Shown: positions 35,200-45,271, counted from the stretch's first letter. The stretch: DNA of 64,000 nt from Rhizobium herbae (GCF_019511375.1 NZ_JAEUAO010000003.1:620001-684000), one strand, 5' to 3'. Translations and numbers: made by a program. The notes: generated from the letters alone by a model not told the origin.

Positions 35200-36531
35200 T
35201 CACTTGAACTTGGCATAGAGGTTCTGGAGACGCTCGGCATATTTTTCCGGAGAAAACAGTTTCGCGCGCTCGTGACCCATTCTCTGGTAGTGCTCCATCA
35301 ATCCATCGTCATGTGCAATGGTCTTCATAGCTTGTGAGATGGAATTGACGTTGTACGGATCGACGATTAAAGCGCTGTCGCCGGCGATCTCCGGGTTTGC
35401 GCCTTCGCTACCGGTAATGACCGCGGTACCTAGTTGCATCGCCTCGAGGATCGGCAAGCCAAATCCTTCGTACAGCGAAGGGAATACCACCGCCCTGGCA
35501 CAGCGGATCAACGACGTTAACAGATTAAGAGGCAGATATTCCAGACGAATCACCGAGGATGTCTTTGCGGGGCGATCTGTCGCGGGGCCTAGCATCAGTT
35601 TCTTGAGAAGCGATTTCTCGGTGTCCTGCAGAGCGTCGACAAGACGAAGCTCAGAGGCATCCTTCCAAACCAACTGACCGACGATCACCAGTGGGTGTTG
35701 GCTATGGCTGGCCAAATAGGCTTCGATAATCCGGCCAACATTCTTCTTCGGCTCGATCGCGCCAAAAAAGAGGAAATACTGACGATGCTCGAGGCCGAAG
35801 ATCGACGAGACCTCTTCGCGGACTTCGTCCTCCGGCCGGTTCAGAATGTAGCTCGGCAGATTGACGGCCTGATAAGTGTTCGTAATGCGACTTTCGTCAA
35901 CGCCGAGAAGCTCGATAATATCCCGCTTGGAAGCTTCAGAAACGGTGACGATGTGATCCGCTTTTTTCCCGATGTGCCGGTGCTGCTTGAGAAACTCGTT
36001 CTTGATGTCGAGCGTCGTGTAGGGGAGGCGCATTGGGACCAGATCATGGATCGTATACAGATTGGCTGCGCTCTTGAGTTTGACCGGCATGGGATAGGTC
36101 CAGTGCGCAATACCAGCACGGCCAGAGTAATCTACATTCATGAATTGACCATAGGTGCGAAAATGCCAACGGGCCATCGCATAGAGATTGCGCGAATTGT
36201 AAATCCGGTCGTGAGCAGGTAGGGCACCCGCTGATCTTTTGGGGATGACTTTACCGGTGATCGGGACCTGCTTGGCCGTTACACCGAACGGCGACGTTAA
36301 AAGGCTCTTGACGATTTCCTTTGTCTTGATCGGCTTGACCGATGGATCGAAGAAGCTCACTTCCGCAAGAAGTTCGTTTTTCCCGGTCGATGAGCGTACG
36401 CCGTACATCAAGTCGACCTTATATCCAAGCTCGGTCAGTTGGTTACTCAAATTCCGGGCGTATGTGGCAATCCCGGTCCCTTTTTCCAAGGCGAGATTGT
36501 AGCCGTCGACCATCACACGAGCTTTGGACAT
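35200..36531 (-). CDS. Glycosyltransferase family 1/4 (GT-B fold)
   Basis: A 443-aa glycosyltransferase. The N-terminal Rossmann domain starts 'MSKARVMVDGYNLALEKGTG'; mid-protein 'YTIHDLVPMRLPYTTLDIK' and 'DHIVTVSEASKRDIIELLGV' are typical of mannosyl/glucosyltransferases of GT4. The C-terminal nucleotide-sugar site has 'YFLFFGAIEPKKNVGRIIEA' and 'VVFPSLYEGFGLPILEAMQL' (E-x7-E motif), then 'GSEGANPEIAGDSALIVDPY'. Cytosolic face of the membrane; the acceptor is probably an exopolysaccharide or LPS sugar. Confidence 0.92.
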   Translation of the reverse strand: MSKARVMVDGYNLALEKGTGIATYARNLSNQLTELGYKVDLMYGVRSSTGKNELLAEVSFFDPSVKPIKTKEIVKSLLTSPFGVTAKQVPITGKVIPKRSAGALPAHDRIYNSRNLYAMARWHFRTYGQFMNVDYSGRAGIAHWTYPMPVKLKSAANLYTIHDLVPMRLPYTTLDIKNEFLKQHRHIGKKADHIVTVSEASKRDIIELLGVDESRITNTYQAVNLPSYILNRPEDEVREEVSSIFGLEHRQYFLFFGAIEPKKNVGRIIEAYLASHSQHPLVIVGQLVWKDASELRLVDALQDTEKSLLKKLMLGPATDRPAKTSSVIRLEYLPLNLLTSLIRCARAVVFPSLYEGFGLPILEAMQLGTAVITGSEGANPEIAGDSALIVDPYNVNSISQAMKTIAHDDGLMEHYQRMGHERAKLFSPEKYAERLQNLYAKFK

Positions 36532-36783
36532 AAATTGTAGATCCTACTTGCTGTTTGCTGTAGCGGCCTGGCTTATCCGGAGGCTCGGCAGAGCAATAAT
36601 TGTGCGTTTTTGGGTGTCAAATGACGGAATCGCCATCGTTGGAACCTAAAGACGGATGCGAACCGCTATCTATGCGATTGCCATTTTGGAAGCAACCTTA
36701 ATGCCGCCGGTAGCGGCGCTAAACCCATGGCAAAGGGATTTCTGGCCTTGCCCCAGTGCTCGGTGTGCTTGCTGAACGGTTCG

Positions 36784-37212
36784 TCAGTGCTTGCGCTTGC
36801 GGCAATAGAGTTCCAGCCGGTGCCGCACGAGGTCGTAGCCGAGTTCTGCCGCGATCTCAGCCTGCAATTGTTCGATCTTGTCGGAGCGGAATTCAATGAC
36901 AGCACCGGTATCGATATCGATCAGGTGATCGTGGTGCGGGGCGTCCGCGGTTTCGAAGCGAGCCGTGGCGCTTTCGAATGCATGGCGTTGCACGACGCCT
37001 TGCTGTTCAAGCGCAGACAGCGTCCTGTAGACCGTCGAGAGCGAGACGGTTGCATCGATTTCTTTTGCCCGACGGTGCAGTTCGCTGGCATCCGGGTGGT
37101 CTTCGGCAACGGCGAGAATCTTCAGAATTGCGGCGCGCTGACGCGTTACGCGTACGCCGCCGTCGCGCAGGACACCCTCAAGTTCCTCGACCCGATTCTT
37201 GTTCTGTTTCAT
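36784..37212 (-). CDS. mur: Fur-family metalloregulator (Mur-like)
   Basis: A 142-aa Fur-fold repressor: winged helix 'VRVTRQRAAILKILAVAEDH' and 'SLSTVYRTLSALEQQGVVQR', then the metal-binding dimer domain with 'HHDHLIDIDTGAVIEF'. There is no CxxC zinc site, as in rhizobial Fur/Mur rather than Zur. It is divergent from sitABCD, which in rhizobia is repressed by Mur with Mn(II); the name is inferred from that. The ATG at 37212 is used because the family starts near MKQNKNRVEEL. The 21-bp dyad at 37257-37277 is its likely site. Confidence 0.82.
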   Translation of the reverse strand: MKQNKNRVEELEGVLRDGGVRVTRQRAAILKILAVAEDHPDASELHRRAKEIDATVSLSTVYRTLSALEQQGVVQRHAFESATARFETADAPHHDHLIDIDTGAVIEFRSDKIEQLQAEIAAELGYDLVRHRLELYCRKRKH

Positions 37213-37256
37213 GGTCTCAACACTAGCCAAGGGTAGCGGGTTTGAAAATAGCCAGT

Positions 37257-37277
37257 TGCAAATGGTTCGCATTTGCA
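37257..37277. promoter_or_regulatory. 21-bp dyad, candidate Mur box of sitABCD
   Basis: TGCAAATG, five bases (GTTCG), CATTTGCA: a perfect 8-bp inverted repeat. It directly abuts a plus-strand -35 TTGACT (37278-37283) with a weak -10 (TAAGTG) 17 bp on, upstream of sitA. TGCAAAT-type dyads fit my recollection of manganese-responsive Mur sites in rhizobia. Confidence 0.65.
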
Positions 37278-37335
37278 TTGACTTATGCAGGCCATTCGCT
37301 TAAGTGCTGTCACAGACAACATCAGGGAGTATGGA

Positions 37336-38241
37336 ATGATCGATCCGACGAGACGCGCGATCCTGGCAGCGGCAACAGCACTGGCAGCTTTCGCGCTCGC
37401 TCCCGGCGCTGTCTGGGCGCAGGAGAAATTCAAGGCCGTCACCACCTTCACGGTGATTGCAGACATGGCAAAGAACGTTGCGGGTGACGCTGCAATCGTC
37501 GAGTCGATCACCAAGCCCGGTGCGGAAATCCACAATTACCAGCCGACGCCGCGCGATATCCTGAAAGCGCATGATGCCAAGCTGATCTTCTGGAACGGCC
37601 TCAACCTGGAACTCTGGTTCGAGAAGTTCTTCCAGAACTTTGACGATATCCCTGGCGTCGTCGTGTCCGAGGGCGTCGAGCCGATGGGGATCGCCGAAGG
37701 ACCCTATAGCGGTAAGCCAAACCCGCACGCCTGGATGTCGCCTTCGGCAGCGCTGATCTATGTCGACAATATTCGGGACGCCCTTGTGAAATACGACCCG
37801 GCCAATGCAGAGACCTACAAGGCCAACGCCGAAGCCTACAAGAAGAAGATCCAAGCCACGATCGAGCCCATCCGGGCCGAGATTGGCAAGATACCCGAGG
37901 CAAAGCGCTGGCTTGTCTCGAGCGAAGGGGCCTTCAGCTACCTGACGAGGGACTTCGGCCTGAAGGAACTTTATCTCTGGCCGATCAACGCCGATCAGCA
38001 AGGCACGCCGCAACAGGTCCGCAAGGTGATTGATGCGGTTCGCGCCAACAACATCCCCGTCGTCTTTTCTGAAAGCACGATTTCCCCGGACCCTGCCCAG
38101 CAGGTCGCGCGCGAGACGGGGGCAAAATATGGTGGCGTGTTGTATGTTGATTCGCTGAGCGAAGCGGATGGTCCGGTTCCGACCTATGTCGACCTGCTGC
38201 GGGTGACGTCCGAAACCATCGCGAAAGGCCTTTCGCAATGA
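37336..38241 (+). CDS. sitA: Mn/Fe ABC transporter substrate-binding protein SitA
   Basis: A 301-aa cluster A-I metal-binding protein. The signal peptide has a twin-arginine-like '[20 protein letters not shown]' and cleavage at 'AVWAQE'. Metal ligands fit SitA/YfeA: His in '[14 protein letters not shown]', His in '[15 protein letters not shown]', Glu in 'SSEGAFSYL' and Asp in '[10 protein letters not shown]'. There is no His-rich loop, as expected for Mn/Fe rather than Zn (ZnuA). The ATG at 37336 follows GGGAG. It overlaps sitB by ATGA. Confidence 0.93.
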   Translation: MIDPTRRAILAAATALAAFALAPGAVWAQEKFKAVTTFTVIADMAKNVAGDAAIVESITKPGAEIHNYQPTPRDILKAHDAKLIFWNGLNLELWFEKFFQNFDDIPGVVVSEGVEPMGIAEGPYSGKPNPHAWMSPSAALIYVDNIRDALVKYDPANAETYKANAEAYKKKIQATIEPIRAEIGKIPEAKRWLVSSEGAFSYLTRDFGLKELYLWPINADQQGTPQQVRKVIDAVRANNIPVVFSESTISPDPAQQVARETGAKYGGVLYVDSLSEADGPVPTYVDLLRVTSETIAKGLSQ

Positions 38242-39173
38242 ACTTTCAGGTGAAAACCCGATGGAGCGAAACGCCGGCGTCGGGTGAGGCGGGTAGCGGC
38301 ATCCGTGCCTCAGGTGTCACTGTCACCTATCGCAACGGCCATCGCGCATTGCGCGATGCCTCGTTCGAAATCCCGACCGGAACCATCACGGCACTGGTTG
38401 GCGTCAATGGCAGCGGTAAATCGACCCTTTTCAAGGCGATCATGGGGTTTGCCCGGCTGGCGCTTGGAGAGATCTCCGTTCTCGGCCTTTCGGTGCCGGA
38501 AGCACTGAAGAAAAACCTCGTCGCCTATGTACCCCAGGCCGAAGAAGTCGACTGGAACTTCCCGGTCCTTGTCGAGGACGTGGTGATGATGGGCCGCTAC
38601 GGCCACATGAACATTCTCCGGATCCCGAAGAGGGCCGATCATGACGCCGTCGAAGCCGCGCTTGCCCGCGTGGGCATGAGCGACTTTCGCAAGCGCCAGA
38701 TCGGCGAGCTTTCCGGGGGCCAGAAGAAACGCGTCTTCCTCGCCCGTGCTCTGGCGCAGGATGGTCGCGTCATCCTGCTTGATGAGCCCTTCACCGGTGT
38801 CGATGTGAAGACCGAGGACGCGATTATTCGCCTTTTGATCGGTTTGCGCGACGAAGGCAGGGTCATGCTGGTCTCCACTCACAACCTCGGCAGCGTGCCG
38901 GAATTCTGTGACCGCACAGTGCTTCTGAAGAATACTGTGCTTGCTTACGGCCCCACCGACACCACCTTCACGCGTGAGAACCTCGAGCTCGCCTTCGGTG
39001 GCGTCCTTCGTCATTTCGTCTTGGGTGGCGAAAACCTGCACGACGACGCCGATCCGCGCCAGCTTTCCGTCATCACCGATGACGAAAGGCCGCTGGTCAT
39101 GTACGGAGCAAAGGATCAAATGGTATCGCAACCGGCGAAGCCCGAGAGTGACCCGGAGGCCGACGGCAAATGA
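38238..39173 (+). CDS. sitB: Mn/Fe ABC transporter ATP-binding protein SitB
   Basis: A 311-aa ATPase. Walker A '[17 protein letters not shown]', Q-loop '[12 protein letters not shown]' (the EVDW motif is typical of SitB/YfeB), signature 'LSGGQKKR', Walker B '[12 protein letters not shown]', H-loop 'LVSTHNLG'. An acidic, low-complexity C-terminal tail follows the domain. It overlaps sitA and sitC by 4 bp each. Confidence 0.94.
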   Translation: MNFQVKTRWSETPASGEAGSGIRASGVTVTYRNGHRALRDASFEIPTGTITALVGVNGSGKSTLFKAIMGFARLALGEISVLGLSVPEALKKNLVAYVPQAEEVDWNFPVLVEDVVMMGRYGHMNILRIPKRADHDAVEAALARVGMSDFRKRQIGELSGGQKKRVFLARALAQDGRVILLDEPFTGVDVKTEDAIIRLLIGLRDEGRVMLVSTHNLGSVPEFCDRTVLLKNTVLAYGPTDTTFTRENLELAFGGVLRHFVLGGENLHDDADPRQLSVITDDERPLVMYGAKDQMVSQPAKPESDPEADGK

Positions 39174-40030
39174 TGGCTTCGCTTTGGGAACCCTTCACCT
39201 ACGACTATATGGTCAATGCCATGTGGGTGAGCGCACTGGTTGGCGCGGTCTGCGCCTTTCTCTCGTCCTATCTAATGTTGAAGGGCTGGTCACTGATCGG
39301 CGATGCGCTCTCGCACGCCATCGTTCCCGGCGTTGCCGGCGCTTACATGCTGGGTCTGCCCTTTTCGCTCGGCGCCTTCTTCTCCGGCGGACTCGCAGCG
39401 GGCGCAATGCTCTTTCTTAACCAGCGTACCCGGCTGAAGGAAGACACCATCATCGGGCTGATTTTCACCTCCTTCTTTGGTCTCGGGCTGTTTATGGTGT
39501 CGCTGTCGCCGACCTCGGTAAATATCCAGACGATCGTGCTTGGCAATATTCTCGCCATTACGCCTGCCGATACGCTGCAGCTTGCGCTCATCGGCATCGT
39601 CTCGCTTGTTATCCTCACCGCCAAATGGAAGGACCTGATGGTCACCTTCTTCGACGAGAGCCACGCCCGCTCGATCGGAATCCCGACGTCCTTTCTGAAG
39701 TTGCTGTTCTTCACCCTGCTTTCGGCCTGCACTGTCGCGGCGCTCCAGACCGTCGGCGCGTTCCTCGTCATCGCCATGGTGGTAACCCCCGGTGCAACCG
39801 CCTATCTGCTCACCGACCGCTTTCCCAAGCTGATCGTGATCAGTGTGGCGATCGGCGCGCTGACAAGCTTCTTCGGCGCGTATTTCAGTTATTTCCTCGA
39901 CGGCGCCACCGGCGGAATCATTATCGTGCTGCAAACGCTGATCTTCCTTCTAGCCTTCCTCTTTGCCCCGAAGCATGGCCTGCTTGCCGCTCGCAGGCGT
40001 AGTGCCGAAGCGCTGGAGGTCGCTCGATGA
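39170..40030 (+). CDS. sitC: Mn/Fe ABC transporter permease SitC
   Basis: A 286-aa inner-membrane ABC-3 family permease with about eight to nine helices. The N-terminal '[20 protein letters not shown]' is the conserved signature, followed by '[20 protein letters not shown]'. The sister gene sitD has the same layout, giving a heterodimeric channel. Start at 39170 (ATGATG, two adjacent options), overlapping sitB. Confidence 0.94.
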   Translation: MMASLWEPFTYDYMVNAMWVSALVGAVCAFLSSYLMLKGWSLIGDALSHAIVPGVAGAYMLGLPFSLGAFFSGGLAAGAMLFLNQRTRLKEDTIIGLIFTSFFGLGLFMVSLSPTSVNIQTIVLGNILAITPADTLQLALIGIVSLVILTAKWKDLMVTFFDESHARSIGIPTSFLKLLFFTLLSACTVAALQTVGAFLVIAMVVTPGATAYLLTDRFPKLIVISVAIGALTSFFGAYFSYFLDGATGGIIIVLQTLIFLLAFLFAPKHGLLAARRRSAEALEVAR

Positions 40031-40878
40031 CCTCGCTCGACACGCTTTTTGCCGTCTTCGAATTCGAGTTCATGCGCAACGCGCTTCTGATTTCCGTGCT
40101 CGTGGCGATCCCGACGGCGATGCTCTCATGCTTCCTCGTCCTGAAGGGCTGGTCGTTGATGGGTGACGCGATCTCGCACGCCGTCTTTCCCGGTATCGTC
40201 ATCTCCTACATCGTCGGACTGCCGCTCGCGGCGGGAGCGTTTGCCGCTGGCATGTCCTGCGCGCTCCTGACCGGCTACCTCAAGGAAAACAGCCGTATCA
40301 AGCAGGATACGGTGATGGGCGTGGTCTTCTCCGGCATGTTCGGCTTTGGACTGGTGCTCTACACCAGGATCCAGAGCGACGTGCACCTCGACCACATCCT
40401 TTTCGGCGACATGCTCGGTATCGGTTGGCCCGATGTCATCGAGACCGGCATGATTGCGCTCTTGGCCGCTGGCATCCTGGGCGTTAAGTGGCGTGACTTC
40501 CTGCTGCATGCCTTCGATCCCGCGCAGGCTAAGGCCGTCGGCCTGCCTGTCAACTGGCTGCACTACGGGCTGCTTGCCCTGCTGTCGCTCACGATCGTCG
40601 GAGCCCTGAAGGCCGTCGGCCTGATCCTCGCCATCGCCATGCTGATCGCGCCGGGCGCCATCGCCTTCCTGGTCACCCGCACGATGGGTGCCATGCTCAT
40701 CGTCGCCGTCCTGGTCGCGATCGCGGCGTCCTTCCTTGGCGTTTACCTCTCATTCTTCATCGACAGCGCGCCGGCGCCGACCATCGTGTTGTTGATGACC
40801 GCGATGTTCGTCGTCGCCTTCGTCTGGTCCTCCTGGCGAACGTCACGTATCGAGGCACAACGAACGATCGTCGAGTGA
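40027..40878 (+). CDS. sitD: Mn/Fe ABC transporter permease SitD
   Basis: A 283-aa ABC-3 family permease, paralogous to sitC. It has 'LSCFLVLKGWSLMGDAISHA' and 'GVVFSGMFGFGLVLYTRIQS', and ends in a helix plus a short basic tail (WRTSRIEAQRTIVE). The ATGA overlap with sitC completes a tightly coupled four-gene operon. A nested hairpin at 40914-40951 follows and probably ends the transcript. Confidence 0.94.
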   Translation: MTSLDTLFAVFEFEFMRNALLISVLVAIPTAMLSCFLVLKGWSLMGDAISHAVFPGIVISYIVGLPLAAGAFAAGMSCALLTGYLKENSRIKQDTVMGVVFSGMFGFGLVLYTRIQSDVHLDHILFGDMLGIGWPDVIETGMIALLAAGILGVKWRDFLLHAFDPAQAKAVGLPVNWLHYGLLALLSLTIVGALKAVGLILAIAMLIAPGAIAFLVTRTMGAMLIVAVLVAIAASFLGVYLSFFIDSAPAPTIVLLMTAMFVVAFVWSSWRTSRIEAQRTIVE

Positions 40879-40913
40879 CCTCCTCTTCCTGACGGTCCCT
40901 GCTCGGGCTTGCA

Positions 40914-40951
40914 GAGGCCTCCGATCCCGCCATGGCGGGCAATCAGGCCTC
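40914..40951. terminator. Nested stem-loop between convergent operons
   Basis: Outer arms GAGGCCT (40914-40920) and AGGCCTC (40945-40951) and inner palindrome CCCGCCATGGCGGG (40926-40939) share the same centre, 40932.5. It lies between the sitD stop (+) and the end of the ATPase gene at 41008 (-). No T-run follows on either strand, so termination is only probable. Confidence 0.4.
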
Positions 40952-41007
40952 GGAACTCGCAACATCCCATGGGGCATGGCTTGCGGGAATGAGGGCTCGT
41001 TAACTCA

Positions 41008-42036
41008 CTAAGCTGCACCACGTATTTTTGCCGAGGCGATTGCCTGGCCCGCAATGTCGAAACGATGCACGCGGCCTTCCATCGGTGTGATCTGCAGTCT
41101 TTGGCCGGGTTGATGTCCCGAGACGCCGGTTTCCCGAACGATCAGCGGTTCCGCCGATCCGACATCAAGATAGACATAGCTGTCGGAGCCGAGAATTTCG
41201 GAATGGACGACCGTGCCGGCCCAGTGCCCCTCATGCTCAGTGATCGCGATATGCTCGGCGCGGATGCCGATCGTGTGGGCGCCATAGGGTCGCGAGAAAT
41301 CACCCGAGAGAAAGTTCATTTTCGGCGAGCCGATGAAGCCGGCGACGAAAAGCGAATTCGGGTTCTCGTAGAGTTCCAAGGGCGTGCCGATCTGCTCGAC
41401 CAAGCCGTCCCGCAGCACGCAGATGCGATCCGCAAGCGTCATGGCCTCCACCTGATCATGGGTAACGTAGATCATCGTCGTCTTGTGCATGCTGCGGTGA
41501 AGCTTGGCGATCTCCAGGCGCGTCGCGACGCGCAGTGCTGCATCGAGATTCGACAGAGGCTCATCGAACAGGAACACCTTCGGATCGCGCACGATCGCCC
41601 GGCCGATCGCCACGCGCTGGCGCTGCCCGCCCGAAAGCTGGCGCGGCAGGCGCTGCAGATAGGGCGTGAGCTGCAGCATTGCGGCTGCCGCCTCCACCCG
41701 CTGCTTGCATTGTGCCTTGTCCCGCCCGGCCAGTTGCATGCCAAAGGACATGTTCTCGAAGACCGTCATGTGCGGATACAGCGCATAGGACTGGAACACC
41801 ATGGCAATGCCGCGCTTGGGAGGTGTAAGCTGGTTAACGACCCGCCCATCGAATGAAAGTGTGCCCGAGGTGATTTCCTCCAGCCCTGCGATGAGCCGAA
41901 GCAGGGTGGACTTGCCGCAGCCGGAGGGCCCAACGAACACCATGAATTCCCCCGCCCGGATGTCCATGCTGACACCCTTGATGACCTCGTAGGCGCCGAA
42001 GGACTTGCGGATATCCCGCAGTTGAATCTCTGCCAT
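41008..42036 (-). CDS. ABC transporter ATP-binding protein (ThuK/UgpC-like)
   Basis: A 342-aa CUT1 ATPase: '[20 protein letters not shown]', '[14 protein letters not shown]', 'LSGGQRQR', '[16 protein letters not shown]', '[16 protein letters not shown]', with a C-terminal TOBE domain ('[10 protein letters not shown]'). AGGAGAATAAA precedes the ATG at 42036. It is the last gene of the operon with the ThuE-like binding protein; thuA/thuB-type catabolic genes of the classical trehalose locus are not found downstream. Confidence 0.94.
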   Translation of the reverse strand: MAEIQLRDIRKSFGAYEVIKGVSMDIRAGEFMVFVGPSGCGKSTLLRLIAGLEEITSGTLSFDGRVVNQLTPPKRGIAMVFQSYALYPHMTVFENMSFGMQLAGRDKAQCKQRVEAAAAMLQLTPYLQRLPRQLSGGQRQRVAIGRAIVRDPKVFLFDEPLSNLDAALRVATRLEIAKLHRSMHKTTMIYVTHDQVEAMTLADRICVLRDGLVEQIGTPLELYENPNSLFVAGFIGSPKMNFLSGDFSRPYGAHTIGIRAEHIAITEHEGHWAGTVVHSEILGSDSYVYLDVGSAEPLIVRETGVSGHQPGQRLQITPMEGRVHRFDIAGQAIASAKIRGAA

Positions 42037-42045
42037 TTTATTCTC

Positions 42046-42876
42046 CTATCCTTTGACGCCGCCGGCGGTAAGGCCGGATACGATCCGCCGCTGAAAGATC
42101 AGCACGAGGATCACAAGTGGGACGGTGACGATCACGGAAGCGGCCATGATGCTGCCCCAGGGGATCTCAAACTGACTGCCTCCGGAAAGCATGGCGATGG
42201 CCACGGGGACCGTGCGCTGGATGTCCGATGACGTGAATGTCAGGGCGAACAGGAACTCGTTCCAGGCGGCGATGAAGGCGAGCAATCCGGTGGTAACGAG
42301 CGCTGGCCACATCAGCGGCATGAAGACCCGCGTGATGATCACCCAGGGGCTTGCACCGTCGACAATGGCCGCTTCCTCGATTTCGATCGGCAGGTCCCGC
42401 ATGAAGGTGGTCAGGACCCAGACCGTGAACGGCAAGGTGAAGATCATATAGGAAAAGATGAGCGCAAACGGCGTGTTGAAGATGCCGATCCAGCGGATGA
42501 GCTCGAACAGCCCGGCGAGAACGGCAATATGCGGAAACATCGAAACCGCCAGAATGGTCAGCAGCAGCAAGCCTCGACCTCGAAAGGACACGCGCGCAAG
42601 CGCATAGGATGCCGTAACTGCAAGGAGCAGCGAAATGGCGACCACCAGTCCCGCGACCAGCAGCGAATTGCCGAGATTTCGAAGAAAGCTGCCACCGGAG
42701 AGAACTCCGGCATAGTTTGCGAGCGAAAGGGCTGTTGGCCAGTAATCCACCCGGAACAACGCCGTACCGGATTTGAAGCTGGTCAGGATCGCATAGTAGA
42801 AAGGAAACACCGAGATGACGATGATGGCGGCGACGAGCGCATAGAACGCTGAGCGTTTGGCAAGTGTGGCAATCAT
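42046..42876 (-). CDS. Carbohydrate ABC transporter permease (MalG/ThuG-type)
   Basis: A 276-aa six-helix permease: EAA loop 'EAAIVDGASPWVIITRVFMP', family N-terminal 'FPFYYAILTSFKSGTALF' and C-terminal 'QRRIVSGLTAGGVKG'. The start at 42876 shares one base with the stop of the MalF-type permease (TGATG). Longer in-frame starts lie inside that gene. Confidence 0.94.
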   Translation of the reverse strand: MIATLAKRSAFYALVAAIIVISVFPFYYAILTSFKSGTALFRVDYWPTALSLANYAGVLSGGSFLRNLGNSLLVAGLVVAISLLLAVTASYALARVSFRGRGLLLLTILAVSMFPHIAVLAGLFELIRWIGIFNTPFALIFSYMIFTLPFTVWVLTTFMRDLPIEIEEAAIVDGASPWVIITRVFMPLMWPALVTTGLLAFIAAWNEFLFALTFTSSDIQRTVPVAIAMLSGGSQFEIPWGSIMAASVIVTVPLVILVLIFQRRIVSGLTAGGVKG

Positions 42877-43859
42877 CAGCGCTCTCCTTCCAGATTGACC
42901 CGGCCCAACCACATGTAAAGGGTCGTGATCGTCGCGAGAATCAGGAAAAGCATGGTCGAAGCCGCCGCTCCGTAGGCGAATTTGTCGAACTCGAAGAGGT
43001 TCTCGCGAGCGAGCACCGACATGGTGCGCGTCTGTGCATTGTTCGGCGTCAGCACGTAGACAAGATCGAAGATGCGAAGCGAGTCCAGCATGCGGAAGAT
43101 GACGGCAACCATCAGCGCCGGACGGATGAGCGGCAGCGTCAGCCGCCAGAACACGCGCACCGGGTGAACGCCGTCGATGCGTGCGGCCTCATAGATATCG
43201 CCGGGAACCATCTGCAGTCCCGCGAGGATCAGCAGCGCCATGAAAGGAATGGTCTTCCACACGTCGACCACCAGCACGGCGATCATCGCCGTATCCGGAC
43301 TGGCCGTCCACGCGATCTTCTGGCTGATCAGACCAAGGCCGAGCAGAATATCGTTCAAAATACCGAATTGATCGTTCAGCATCCAAGCCCACATCTTGGC
43401 GGAAACGATCGTCGGGATCGCCCAGGGGATGAGGATCGCAGCGCGCACAAGGCCGCGCCCGGGAAATTCGGCATTCAAGACGAGCGCCACGATCAGCCCG
43501 AGCGCGGTTTCGATGCTTACGGAGATCAATGTGAACTTCAGCGTGTTCCACACGGCGCCCCACCAGGCCGGGTCGGCAAGCAGGCCGCTATAGACGACCC
43601 GGCCGCTCTTCAGTGTGACCCAGGAGAGATAGTTTTTGAGACCGACAAACTCGGCCCCCGACAAGTTGGTCAGCGACGCATCGGTCAAGCTGAAATAGAT
43701 GGTCCTGATCAGTGGCCAGCCCGCGACGATAGCGAGCACGAAAAGGGTGGGGGCCAGGAATATCCAGGCTGAACGGACGCGCTGCGCGCGCAGATCAGAC
43801 CTGATCACGCTGCCGTCCAATGGAACGGTCGCAGCGGATTCTAGAGAAAGCTCGGTCAT
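42876..43859 (-). CDS. Carbohydrate ABC transporter permease (MalF/ThuF-type)
   Basis: A 327-aa six-helix permease with a polar 25-residue N-terminal extension, 'AWIFLAPTLFVLAIVAGWPL' as first helix and EAA loop 'EAARIDGVHPVRVFWRLTLP'. It lies 91 bp downstream of the binding-protein gene. Paired with the MalG-type permease for uptake of an alpha-glucoside-like sugar. Confidence 0.94.
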   Translation of the reverse strand: MTELSLESAATVPLDGSVIRSDLRAQRVRSAWIFLAPTLFVLAIVAGWPLIRTIYFSLTDASLTNLSGAEFVGLKNYLSWVTLKSGRVVYSGLLADPAWWGAVWNTLKFTLISVSIETALGLIVALVLNAEFPGRGLVRAAILIPWAIPTIVSAKMWAWMLNDQFGILNDILLGLGLISQKIAWTASPDTAMIAVLVVDVWKTIPFMALLILAGLQMVPGDIYEAARIDGVHPVRVFWRLTLPLIRPALMVAVIFRMLDSLRIFDLVYVLTPNNAQTRTMSVLARENLFEFDKFAYGAAASTMLFLILATITTLYMWLGRVNLEGER

Positions 43860-43950
43860 GACGGTTGCCCACTGGTTGTCATCCGGCGGGGGCCGGAAGC
43901 ATCGAACATGCGGATGGCAACATACGGCTGCCGTCCGCGGCTGAATGCGA

Positions 43951-45207
43951 TTACCAGGCGTCGCCCTTGAGCTCCGTCAGCTCGGCTTCGAGCAGTTCAA
44001 GGTTCTCTGCAGCCGAACCGTTTCCGGAAAGCGTGTTGTGCACCGCCCCCCAGAAATCGGCCGAGACTTCGTTGTATTTGACCTTCGTCACGGCCGACGG
44101 GCGCGGCACGGCATTCTGGAAGATCGGTTTCCAGCTCGGCATGAAAGGCTGGCTGGCGGCGATATCCGCATCGTCATAGAGAGCCGATAGGGTCGGCAGG
44201 TTGGCAAGCTCGACCGCGCGCTTTTTCTGTACGTCGCTTGAGGCCAGAAACTTCACGAGCTCGATCGAGGCCTCCTGCTCGTCCGAATATTTAGAGACGG
44301 CCCCGTTCCAACCGCCGAGAGAGGACGCCGGCTGGTCGCCCGCGGCGGCCACGGGAAGCGGCATGACGTCGAACTTGCCCTTGATCGCGCTGTCGTCGCC
44401 GTTGCCGAGTGCATAGGCATAGGGCCAATTGCGCATGAAGGCCGCCTTGCCGGTCTGCCACACGCCGCGCGTCTCTTCCTCCTGGTAGGAGAGCACGCCT
44501 TCCGGCGCGATGGTGCCGATCCAGCCCCTTGCACGGTCGATCGCAGCGGCAGCCTTTTCGTTGTTGACGGAAATGGTTCCGTCCGGCTCGACGATCTGCC
44601 CGCCGCCCGAGGATTTGATCCATTCGAGCGCATTGCAGGTCAGGCCTTCATAGGCATTGGCCTGGAATACGAAGCCCCAGAAATCCGCCTGCCCGGCGGC
44701 GCGTTCCTTTTCCTGGATTTCCTTTGCCGTAGCCTCCAGCTCGCCCCAGGTCTTGGGGGGCTGCTTGCCGTATTTTTCGAGAAGATCGCTCCGATAGTAC
44801 ATGGCGGGGGCGTCGGTGAACATCGGCAAGGCGACAAGCTTTCCGTTGACCGTCTGCGACTGGACGACCGACGGGAAAAACTCGCCAATTACATCCTTTG
44901 TGGCTTCCGTCAGGTCGACGAACTGATCGGCAAGCTGGGGCGCCCAGATGACATCTGTCTGGTAGACATCGACATCCGTATTTCCGGCCGCCAGCCAGAG
45001 GCGGTACTGGCCAAACTGTTCGCTGCTCGATGCGGGCATCGTCACGAGATTGACCTTGTTGCCCGTTTTCGCTTCGAACTCGGCAAGGCGCGCGCGGAGG
45101 AACTCGGCAGCCTTGCCGGTCACGTTTGCCGCCATCGAGAGTTCGGCGGCAAAAGCACTGCCGCTTGTGATCGTGCCCAGAACTACGGCTGTCGCAAAAA
45201 GTTTCAT
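43951..45207 (-). CDS. Sugar ABC substrate-binding protein (ThuE-like, trehalose/maltose type)
   Basis: A 418-aa periplasmic protein: signal peptide MKLFATAVVLGTITSGSAFA, mature start AELSMAAN. The stretches 'VNLVTMPASSSEQFGQYRLW', 'VDVYQTDVIWAPQLADQFVD', 'NAYEGLTCNALEWIKSSGGG' and 'NLELLEAELTELKGDAW' closely recall rhizobial ThuE, which binds trehalose, maltose and sucrose. The ATG at 45207 follows GGGAGGAGCC. The neighbouring divergent LacI regulator fits ThuR. A paralogue for another glucoside is possible because thuAB are absent. Confidence 0.9.
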   Translation of the reverse strand: MKLFATAVVLGTITSGSAFAAELSMAANVTGKAAEFLRARLAEFEAKTGNKVNLVTMPASSSEQFGQYRLWLAAGNTDVDVYQTDVIWAPQLADQFVDLTEATKDVIGEFFPSVVQSQTVNGKLVALPMFTDAPAMYYRSDLLEKYGKQPPKTWGELEATAKEIQEKERAAGQADFWGFVFQANAYEGLTCNALEWIKSSGGGQIVEPDGTISVNNEKAAAAIDRARGWIGTIAPEGVLSYQEEETRGVWQTGKAAFMRNWPYAYALGNGDDSAIKGKFDVMPLPVAAAGDQPASSLGGWNGAVSKYSDEQEASIELVKFLASSDVQKKRAVELANLPTLSALYDDADIAASQPFMPSWKPIFQNAVPRPSAVTKVKYNEVSADFWGAVHNTLSGNGSAAENLELLEAELTELKGDAW

Positions 45208-45261
45208 GGTCGGCTCCTCCCAGGCCTCCAAAAGCGCGCTGAAACCGGATCAGCAAAATCG

Positions 45262-45271
45262 AAAGCGCTTT
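45262..45271. promoter_or_regulatory. LacI-type palindrome upstream of the ThuE-like gene
   Basis: AAAGCGCTTT is a perfect palindrome with central CG, in the wider context ATCGAAAGCGCTTTGGTT. It lies 55 bp upstream of the binding-protein start, where a LacI-family repressor would block transcription. Confidence 0.5.

Noticed and set aside
37300-38238. 312-codon minus-strand frame opposite sitA
   Set aside because: sitA is clearly coding with a signal peptide and metal ligands; this is its shadow.
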